From Asterias rubens (lineage: Eukaryota > Echinodermata > Asteroidea > Forcipulatida > Asteriidae): 64,000 nt of DNA. Of the stretch, positions 56,330 to 64,000 are shown in pieces. A program made the position numbers and the translations under genes. Numbering within the stretch: the first letter of the stretch is position 1; each line of letters opens with the position of its first letter. Where the stretch lies: contig NC_047070.1 in the NCBI RefSeq assembly GCF_902459465.1, positions 13,238,656 to 13,302,655 on the forward strand. The letters run 5' to 3'. The notes below the pieces were generated by a model. That model was not told the DNA's origin. It saw nothing but the letters and a program-made list of their open reading frames with translations, and did not search any database.

Positions 56330-57187
56330 TTGAAAGACCCATACAGGTTCGACTTATTTATAGTTTTCTGGTGGTCGGTGTACACTTTGAAGCACAAATC
56401 ATTCGTCTTGGATCGTCTCACTGATATAAAAATGGAGTCGAAGCGTCTAAACACTTTGCTTAGACCCGTACAGGTAAAGGTTTCGTGTCCGATTTGTGGG
56501 AAGAGCTTTTCGCGTAGCGACAATATGAAACGACACCGACAGACACACAAGCACCCCAGTATCGGAAGCCAATCGAAAGCTTGTCCCATTTGTGATAAGG
56601 TGTTTTCCACTTCAAACAATTTGAAGAAACATCTTCAAAATCATAAGGAGGAGGCGGAGGAGGACCTCCTCGAAGGTGATAGTGGCGAGTCCACAGAAGG
56701 GGAGGAGGATTTTGAAGATGAGGAAGTGGAGTGGGAGGAGCTTCATGAAGACGATAGTGATGAATCGACAGATGATGATGATTTTGAAAATGAAGACGTG
56801 ATGGAGGAAGGGGACTACCGTGAAGATGATGATAGTGATGGACTAACAGATGATGATGATGGCCATGAAAATGAAGGAGATGAGGAGGAGGAGGAGTTCC
56901 TTGAAGACGATAGTGGTGAATCGGCACATGATAAGACTTATGAAAGCGAAGAATTGGAGGAGGAGGAGGAGGAGGAGGGATTATGTGAAGACGATAGTGA
57001 TGAATCAACAGATGATGACGATTTTGAAGATGAAGAGGAGGAGGGGGAGGAGGAGGAATTTCAAGAAGACGATAGCGATCTATCAACAGACGAAAGTGCT
57101 TATGAGAATGAAGAGGAAGAGAGCGGGAGACGTCCAACGAAAATACTGAATTTTTCGATAAAGAATGCTAAACTTATGTTGAAATGA
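56330..57187 (+). CDS. Intronless C2H2 zinc-finger protein with acidic repeat domain
   Basis: The likely start is ATG 56432 (AAAATGG, 251 residues); 56330 would add 34 hydrophobic-aromatic residues. Two C2H2 fingers lie near the N-terminus: CPICGKSFSRSDNMKRHRQTH without its last residue spelled here (C-X2-C-X12-H-X3-H), then CPICDKVFSTSNNLKKHLQN(H). Six imperfect ~26-residue acidic repeats follow, of the form EDDSxESTDDDDFEDEE with poly-Glu, each carrying Ser/Thr in casein-kinase-2-like context. A basic tail ends NFSIKNAKLMLK. This suggests a nuclear DNA- or RNA-binding protein with an acidic activation or histone-binding region (inference). No introns. It spans the apex of the palindrome: fingers in unique spacer DNA, the last third inside the right arm. 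I do not recognise an orthologue. Confidence 0.65.
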   Translation: MKDPYRFDLFIVFWWSVYTLKHKSFVLDRLTDIKMESKRLNTLLRPVQVKVSCPICGKSFSRSDNMKRHRQTHKHPSIGSQSKACPICDKVFSTSNNLKKHLQNHKEEAEEDLLEGDSGESTEGEEDFEDEEVEWEELHEDDSDESTDDDDFENEDVMEEGDYREDDDSDGLTDDDDGHENEGDEEEEEFLEDDSGESAHDKTYESEELEEEEEEEGLCEDDSDESTDDDDFEDEEEEGEEEEFQEDDSDLSTDESAYENEEEESGRRPTKILNFSIKNAKLMLK

Positions 57188-58384
57188 TGAAAGGTTTTTC
57201 AATCGTACACCCCAAGATTGTATTGTTTGATTTGGTAATAATACAGAACAGTAATATCAACGGAAATTTGTTAAAGCATAATAATCTATCAACTGTAAAC
57301 ACTATGAGGGTTTTAATAAGTGAACTCGCCACACATAAAAATAAAAGAAATAACAATAATAATATTAACAATAATAAGATGAGTACAAATAAATTAATAT
57401 ATAAAATATACATAAAACAAAAAAAACAAAACCATGAAAACAATTATGTCTTTGCTCTAGTTTCCAACAATCTCAACCCATCCACCTTATCTCCTTAATA
57501 GGCAGGCCTGGGTCGCTGGGGTCCAATCAATCACCCACATGCGAACGCAGTTCAGTTGACAGATTTCAAAGTTCTTGTCATAATGGGGGGGGGGGTCTTC
57601 GTCATTTATAATTGTTTTAAGTATTGTGGAGGTTTTAAGTAGATGTTATTGTTAATGGAGTGTTATATACCGAATAAAGTTTTTGGTTAACGTATATCTT
57701 GTTTTTCCGTGTATACTCGTTTTCTCTGCAGCCCGTTTTTGCAAAGGTAAACACAAACATAATACCGTGTCCGAATGATTGTGGTACATGATGTGGGCTT
57801 GGAGTTATAGAAAACAAAGATAGCTCCACTGTATATGGGGAACAAGAACTGACACGTTTGGCTGGTAGACCAATCAGTTGTGACGTCATCTTTTAACTAC
57901 CAGATAAGGCTCAGTGATCAAGGGTCATTGAGGTTTTCACGTAAACCATGCACCGGTCTTTTTGTTTGTACACGAAGTGAAGGCCACTGGCAATTACAGA
58001 TTAGGATAGTAATTATTAGATTCTATTATGACACCATAACTCTATTTAACGTTTAATCTTTTTAGAGAACGGTGGAAATAATATGATCGTTTGCAGAAAC
58101 ATATCCTGGATATGGACCGTAAGTTTATAAGTCCGTACAGAAACGTACGCATAGAAAATTATCTGTTGTATTGCAAACTGCTTAGGCCTACCAAAAAAAA
58201 AAAGAAAAAAAAAGAAAGGGGGGGGGGGGGGGTGGCGTGTAAATGCAAACAAACTAAACATTTAATCTTTTTTGGTTTCCGATGGCTAACTCGGTTGTAC
58301 CCACACTTTGGGGCTCTTATTTATTAAAAGTAGTGTAGATTACCGGTGTTGTCGTCAAAAGTTTAAATCATTGTATGTGTAATA

Positions 58385-58426
<42 letters not shown>

Positions 58427-58634
58427 ACGACCTTGTTTATATATCGTCGGTCTTTGATTGCAACGCTATATTGCTTTTGTAAAATCGGTACCCTTTCTTC
58501 GTATTTTCCATAAAGTATTTAATTATATTCAATTATGATACTATTACTGTAATGTACACAGTATTTAAACCTTTTAAAAAAAAAAAAATAAAAAAAAAAG
58601 GGTATTATTATTATTTTTTTTATTTTTTATTATT
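56954..58634. repeat. Palindrome, right arm inner block (B')
   Basis: Mirror of 54545-56208. Starts at TTGGAGGAGGAGG within the acidic-repeat coding region, covers the gene's 3' end and flank, and includes a ~43-bp A-run near 58386-58424 that is an interrupted T/G run in the left arm. Confidence 0.95.
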
Positions 58635-59288
58635 ACCATTATTGGTTTATTAAAAATGCAAACATGGTTGTCAAAATAGCCGAATTGTGGATGGATATTA
58701 TACAAAGAGTAAAAAGAAAAAAAAAAAAAGAAAAAAAAAATTATTAGACGTTATATTCAAATAATGGTTCGTGGTGGCATTCCAACAGAGCCGTTTTATT
58801 TTTGAACAAAGGAATCAATTAGTGCACCGCAATACAGAAATGTATACGCCACGTCCGTTTAATTGGGCCTTCCGCTCGGTTGTCGGTCGGGCAACTGAGA
58901 GCAAGTTCAAACGACCAAAAGAACTAGCGGACACGTTAATCTTGACCGAGGGGTGATTCGATAAACGAGTTATTTGCATCGAGAAATGACCCATGTTCTT
59001 CCTGTTTTTCTTGTAACCATTGTTAGGTGATTCAATTATGTAACAACAAAAACAACAACAACAACAAACGAACATTTAGAGCAGGTTCAGACACGATCAA
59101 AACTTGGTAGACGACATCAAAATTACCGGCCTCGTACACTCTTGAAGGGGTGTGTTTCTAACGACGGTTGTTTGCATCGAACAATGTCTCTTTAATTTCC
59201 TTAAACTAACCATGCCAGTTGATACAAATTAAAAACAAATCAAGAACAAACAAACAAAACCAAATAAACAAACAAACAAACAAACAAA

Positions 59289-59319
<31 letters not shown>

Positions 59320-59518
59320 AAAATAAAAGCTTCTTTTTTTTCTTCTTTCTTTTCTTTACTAATATAAAACAAAAGAATTTTCTAGACGAGTACACCCCTT
59401 ACACAGCAATCGAGAAACCCAGTCCAAAGTCTGCTAGAGTGGATCGAAGACCCTCATGACTGAGGGTCATGACCCTCCTCTCAAAAAGGAGGTCATATAC
59501 GCCTCTCATACTACTGAC
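58635..59518. repeat. Palindrome, right arm outer block (A')
   Basis: Mirror of 50832-51726, contiguous with B' (no insertion between them). It therefore preserves the ancestral empty site of the 2.8-kb insertion found in the left arm. Ends ATGCCTCTCATACTACTGAC-type sequence. Confidence 0.95.
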
Positions 59519-59599
59519 ATTTTTTGTTTACCATCTTGGAAAGAATTTTGTTTCGGAAAAATTGCCTCCCCCCACCCCCTCCACCCACAACCCAAATTA

Positions 59600-59770
59600 A
59601 ATCCTGTAAGATTTTAGTGGTTTCTGCCCTGACCACCAGGAAAGTCCGATCGGGCTGAAAATTGGTGTGCATTCATTGCTCATTAGGACCTACAAGCACA
59701 GCAATTTTTTTCAAAGTCGGAAGACATGAGGTAAAAAAGTGCGTTGGTCTGACATGGAATGACCCATTTA
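59600..59770. repeat. Palindrome, outermost right arm segment
   Basis: Reverse complement of 49596-49765 (AGATTTTAGTGGTTTCTGCC...GGTCTGACATGGAATGACCC). More diverged than the inner arms. The 80 bp between it and A' resembles left-side sequence near 50380-50440 (CAGGATTTA, CTTTCNAAGATNGTAAA). Confidence 0.85.
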
Positions 59771-61597
59771 CGTACTTGCGTCAAATCCTAGGAAATCTGG
59801 AACCTGCGGTTTATTGAAAACAAATCAGGTGAAATCTTTGCTATAGTTGTTCTCCCTCAAATTATCTGGCTTATTATAATAATATCTGGCTTATTATAAT
59901 AACACTAAGTAGGCCTATTAATATTCATTAAGCTCTTTTTCAATTATTGGTGTGGGGAAATGGACCCATTATTATTTGCAACTTTATTTAAGGTCAGTAG
60001 AGGGCGGTGTTTCCCGCTAAGTCATCATTTTCGCGGGCTGGGCCTCTTGATACCTATTTACCGTCATAAAGAAGTTTCTTTTCGCAACACTAAAATAGTG
60101 CAACGTTTTATTGAAATAACTACTTTTATCAAGATATTGTATTGAAAAGGTGTTCCATATTCAGACTGTGAATAATGGAACTTAATCTAACCACAAATGT
60201 ATGATTCTTGGAGGTGTGAATGTAAAATAAATTAAGTGTTGTGGTCAGCGTAACAATTACGCCGGAAGTGATACGGTTTGGCCCACAGTCAAGTTCTCTT
60301 TTCTCTTCGGAAACAAGGCAGTGAGATGTGTTTTGGACTCGGGCTATTATCAAGCCAAGAATCTGTTTTTTCCCCGTGTTCTTCATCTTCAACCTTGTCA
60401 GTATTTTATCATAGACCGTCAGATTATCTGGTGAGTTTTATATTACGTTTTAAACCGATTTAAAAGGTGCATTTTTACTGTCAAAACAATGAGGGTCGTA
60501 TCACTATCATGAGACATTTTTATTTGCTTTTATATGAAACTACATGCACATGTACACGTATACACAGAACAAGGGTTATACGCATAGTAATGGCGTTGCC
60601 ATTGAGGATCATGTATTCTGAGTTACAGTACACACTGCCTATACTTATATGTATTAAATGTACTACATGTACCTGTAACTAGTCTCTATTTATATATTGT
60701 ATTCTCCTGTCCTTGTACACAGGCGGTCTTTTTGTATCAATGGTTTGTGGATGCAAATAAAGAAAATCAGAAGATCTAATATTGAAGAAGTGTCTGCTGA
60801 CTGATGAATGACTGGACTCAGCAATTCCTTTTTTTAAATAAAGAGGGGACCAGGGCCAAGGACTCCCTCAAGTGGCAGGGGGTTATCTCCGTACCTCTAC
60901 ATTGGTACCTGACATGTACTATTGACGTCATAGGGACCGCATTTCCAGGCGCTGTTTAGCTCGGTACTGCATTTCAGACAGTTGTGCATAGACACAATGG
61001 ATTCACATTCTTTCGCCAAGTGGCAAACATCTATATTCAAGCCAAACTCTCACCACCTAGTATGGTATGTTCCTAAGCAATTGACCCCCTGGTTGTTGTC
61101 CCAATGACTTGCCTTGACGCTTAATAAGAACCGGACAAAAAGCCGTCATGGTTCTTTGTGTTGAGCCCATTGAAGTAGAAGGGCTTCTAAAATTCAGTCT
61201 TTTTCGGCCTTATTTGAAAAGTATTGACAAGATAATGTAGAAGTACACTGAAATGAAGAGCATATCTGTCGTTATGTATAAAAAAATCGGTGCAACTCAA
61301 ATTTTAAAAAGAGAAATTTGTACGTAAAAAATTGCTTCCAAAACAGAGAAAACAAGTCACAAAAACCCGGAAAATTTTCCCGTTATGAATGTCGGCAACA
61401 GTCCCCGATTAGTATGTATAGATAGACCATTTCATATTCTACCTGGAAATGTTAAAAGCGAGACCGGATCGTACCTAGTCCAGTCAGGATACAGCGATTT
61501 CCATCGTTAATCCAAATCTCACATTACGAAAAAATAAACTATTAGACAGAATGGTTTTCCTGCACGGGTGATTGGCTGACGATGACATCATAGACTG
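59771..61597. other. Intergenic, nothing recognised
   Basis: A 20-bp direct repeat TATCTGGCTTATTATAATAA near 59865-59900, an ETS-like CCGGAAGTG near 60262, and an AATAAA at 60757 followed by a G/T-rich stretch are present. A short frame at 60278-60463 ends at a possible donor (CTGGTGAGT, 60430), but no gene can be supported. Confidence 0.4.
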
Positions 61598-61777
61598 ATG
61601 TTTTTCGTTGGCATGATACCCCGACCAACAAGCCTAAGTTAGTCAACAACAAAAGCGCCCGTCTATACCATGGGCTAAATGAGGAATCAGCTCATTCAGC
61701 CCATGGTACAGACGGGCGCTTTTGTTATTGACTAACTTAGGCTTGGTGGTCGGGGTACCATGCCAGGGAAAAACAGC
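61598..61777. mobile_element. ~80-bp-arm hairpin
   Basis: ACCCCGACCAACAAGCCTAA, GTTAGTCAA, AAAAGCGCCCGTCTATACCA, TGGGCTAAATGAG is mirrored with few mismatches by CTCATTCAGCCCATGGTACA, GACGGGCGCTTTT, TTGACTAACTTAGGCTTGGT and GGTCGGGGTACCATGCC. The loop is about 17 bp. Non-coding foldback or MITE. Confidence 0.92.
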
Positions 61778-61912
61778 CGGCTGCCCCAACGTTTTGCATA
61801 ACTAGGGTCGTCAGATATGTGAAGCAGCAGTGCATAACGTTGAAGCAAAGTATCCAACTTGTTTCGGTAAGTAAATGGTTTCGCCATGTTTCGGTGAGCG
61901 GTCCTACTAAAA

Positions 61913-62996
61913 AGCCGACAACAAGCCGACATGACAACGCCGCCGACAACAAGTCCAGAGCCGTGCTTTGTAATATCAACATAAATTTAATGGAAAAACT
62001 TCATGAAAAGTGTGTATTTTTAACCACAAAAAAACTTCACTTGCACAGGAAACGGTCGGATGCCATCTTGGCTTAAAAACCGTGTTTGGACTAGACTGGC
62101 TCCTGTCTTTTATCCGCAAGGATTAAGACAGGTCGCTGCCGCTAGATCCAGTGATTCCCATTGGATACAATGTACGTGCAGTAACATAGATGCCCAAATA
62201 GTCACTGCTCTCAAGTCCGCAATGGATTAATGGAATTTGACTGCGTATCTATATATGAAACGACAGAGGTCAGAGGTCAAACTACACGCCGGTTTTGCAA
62301 ATTTTTGAGCCCGGTCTCTGGCGTTATTCACGAGCCTCGTAGAACGACGTCAGACGTTCAGGCTGTGTTTGGACAAGACCATTATGATATGGGTAGATAT
62401 AGCAACAACAGAGGGCGGGCGTCATGTGAAGACCTTCACTGCAGTGTGCACAGTTGAAGGTTTTTACATGACGCCCGCCCTCTATTGATAAATCTGACTC
62501 ACCCACATCACAATGGACTGGTCCAAACATAGCCTGAACATCTGACGTCACACTTTGAGGCTTCTTAATAACGCCAGAGACGGCCTAAAAAATTGCAAAA
62601 CCTGCGTGTAGTTTGACCTCTGACCTCGGTCATTTCTCATAATTACGCTGTCAACTTCTATTGCGGACGTGACAGCAGTAACTATTTGGGCATCTTTGTC
62701 ATTGCACGTTTATCAAACGATGATTGTATCCAAATGGAATCACTGGATCTGACAACGGGCGGGGACCTGTCTTTATCCTTTCGAATAAAGACAGGGGCCC
62801 AGTCTACAATGTAGTCCAAACCTGGTTTTTAAGCCTAGATGGCATCTGGCCGTTTTCCGTGAAAGTTTAGTTTTTTTCTGGTTTAAATTGCACACTTTTA
62901 GTGAAGTTTTTCCATTAAATTTATGTAAAATTATATAGCATTCTAATTATAAAGCATTCTCGGCGCTCTGGACTTGTTGTCGGCTTGTTGTCGGTT
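61913..62996. mobile_element. 1.1-kb foldback element
   Basis: Left arm 61913-62441 and right arm 62451-62996 are inverted and diverged (indels, roughly 80-90% by eye). The ends carry GCCGACAACAAGCCGAC / GTCGGCTTGTTGTCGG with a repeated CCGACAACAAG motif. The centre is GAGGGCGGGCGTCATGT...ACATGACGCCCGCCCTC. No transposase. The shape resembles foldback (TU-type) elements known from sea urchins. Confidence 0.88.
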
Positions 62997-63184
62997 GGTT
63001 CTCTTTTCTTTTCTTTCCCCTAATTGTTTTGTTTGTTAATTGATTCGCTCCCACGTTGCCTCCCTTGTCGTTGCTGTGCACCGCTCAATATTTTCAGTTT
63101 CATAATAAACTTGAGTATTCCGAAACCACGGTGTGGTGTGTTCGCTTATTCCACGTCTATAACGAATAACACCACTACCCCCTC
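62997..63184. other. Unassigned, possibly an LTR remnant
   Basis: Contains AATAAACTTGAGTATTCCG followed by ACCACGGTGTGGTGTGTTCG, an arrangement often seen in the R-U5 part of invertebrate LTRs. No partner is visible in the window. Confidence 0.3.
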
Positions 63185-63305
63185 CACAGATATAGTCCTT
63201 GACAGACTGACACTTGGGTGGGATTCGAACTCACGACCCTTGTCATTCTAGAGCAGTGTCTTACCAACTAGACTACCGAGATTGCCCGGTTTCTAGAGGC
63301 AGTTG
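63185..63305 (-). mobile_element. SINE head, second family, minus strand
   Basis: On -: CGGTAGTCTAGTTGGTAAGA (A box), ACTGCTCTAGAATGACAAGG, GTGAGTTCGAATCCCACCC (B box). Matches 17965-18050. The tail is missing or diverged. Confidence 0.85.
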
Positions 63306-64000
63306 GAAGTTTGTGCTTGTTTTCTTTCCTTTATTTTCCTGCAAGATTATTTGTAAGTGTTGATTGATTCGATACCCAATTGAGATCAATCCTGCTGGAA
63401 GATTGGGAAACCCGCTCGCCTGGAGATGTTTTCGTTTGTCTAGATTTTTGGACGTCTGGAATAAAACGGTCAGGAATTCAAGCAGAAATACCGGTCTTAA
63501 GTGTGTTTCATTGCTCGGTATTGTTGTGGTTGTTGACACGGGATTTTTGTGTTACATTGGTGGCGGCGGCGGGACAACAAGAGCGAAGGAAATCAGGTAA
63601 AAATTTGTTTTTTCTGTTTGTGAAATCCTCGTGGTTGGGACAGCATGCCGTCGGACTCGCCATACGCCCAGGTTAAGCCGGACCAGACTAAATGTTTGAG
63701 TGAGACATATTTTATCACAATAGAAAATGAACTATTGCCATTTTTAGGGCTAAAGAAGGCCAGTGCTAGCAAATACAGAAATGATGACAATTATAAGGGT
63801 CAGCCACGGATGTTTCAAGTCAGCAGGGTTCGGAAAGATTGGGCGGCACCGTACAGAGCCGTTCCGGCTGTCTCCACAGCCTACCGACACGAGGGCAGAA
63901 GAGTTGGGGCAGCACCACACGGAGCTGTTCCGGCTGTCTGATCAGCCTACGGACACGATGGCGGAAGGGTTGGGGCGGCACCGTACAGAGCCGTTCCGGC
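63306..64000 (+). mobile_element. 5' end of an LTR retrotransposon, running off the window
   Basis: An AATAAA (63461) and an LTR-like end GTGTTACA (63556) are followed at once by TTGGTGGCGGCGGCGGGACA. This arrangement and sequence are typical of an LTR/primer-binding-site junction in Ty3/Gypsy-type elements. An ORF begins at 63645 (MPSDSPYAQVKPDQ), probably the gag start, but changes frame near 63840. The LTR's left boundary is obscured by the adjoining SINE. The second LTR would lie beyond the window. Confidence 0.55.
63841..64000 (+). repeat. 66-bp tandem repeat in putative gag, at least 2.4 copies
   Basis: The unit GGCGGCACCGTACAGAGCCG...TTCCGGCTGTCT...CAGCCTACNGACACGA recurs every 66 bp (63844, 63910, 63976) and is cut by the window edge. 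The period is 22 codons, and one frame stays open through all copies (repeat ...RHRTEPFRLSDQPTDTMAEG). Confidence 0.85.

Noticed and set aside
56460..57137. Pro/His-rich ORF on the minus strand
   Set aside because: It is the antisense shadow of the acidic repeats; the + frame has the zinc-finger motifs and repeat structure.
49596..59770. Palindrome as a pure assembly or missed-adapter artefact
   Set aside because: Not fully excluded, but the left arm has a 2.8-kb insertion with a target-site duplication, a MITE and ~1 kb of extra sequence absent from the right arm, and the outer segments are more diverged; a folded read would not give this.
60278..60463. Short exon with a donor at 60430
   Set aside because: Only one splice signal and no partner exon or recognisable peptide.

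Overview
The window looks like nuclear DNA of a marine deuterostome, most likely an echinoderm (sea star-like; species not determinable from the sequence). It has long introns with GT-AG sites, a mosaic extracellular serine-protease gene, an animal-type fatty-acid-synthase-like polyketide synthase (a family known in echinoderms), tRNA-derived SINEs, many MITE-like hairpins and DIRS/Ngaro and Ty3/Gypsy relics. Nothing bacterial is present.

Region by region. 1-12.9 kb: an 11-coding-exon gene on + encoding a 774-residue type I membrane serine protease (signal peptide, S1 protease, LDLa, PAN/apple-like, CUB, CUB, transmembrane helix, short tail). Its introns carry SINEs, MITEs and a 45-bp minisatellite. 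12.9-18.8 kb: intergenic, between two convergent genes. 18.8-27.3 kb: a 3-exon type I polyketide synthase on -, 2416 residues (KS-AT-DH-MT-like-ER-KR-ACP). A 40-nt first coding exon supplies the true N-terminus and a separate last exon supplies the ACP. 28.4-33.0 kb: a young 4.6-kb LTR element without visible pol, inserted into a SINE. 33-40.9 kb: dispersed repeats, MITEs and a SINE. 40.9-45.5 kb: a graveyard of a Ty3/Gypsy integrase (+), a DIRS/Ngaro-type RNase H plus tyrosine-recombinase relic (-), and a Gypsy gag-protease with its 3' LTR (-) inserted into the latter. 45.5-49.6 kb: tandem and hairpin repeats.

49.6-59.8 kb: the most unusual region, a large imperfect palindrome with near-identical arms. 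At its apex sits an intronless C2H2 zinc-finger gene with six acidic ~26-residue repeats. The left arm carries a mirror copy of only the acidic C-terminal half, in divergent orientation, plus a 2.8-kb insertion whose empty site is preserved in the right arm. 61.6-63.0 kb: a 180-bp hairpin and a 1.1-kb foldback element. 63.3-64 kb: the probable 5' end of another LTR retrotransposon, running off the window.

Only the protease and the PKS are confident host genes. The zinc-finger ORF is a plausible gene or a transposon cargo gene. Nothing links the protease and PKS functionally except that they are convergent neighbours. Exon boundaries were found by reading splice sites and checking that phases join; all domain calls are by eye, without database searches.
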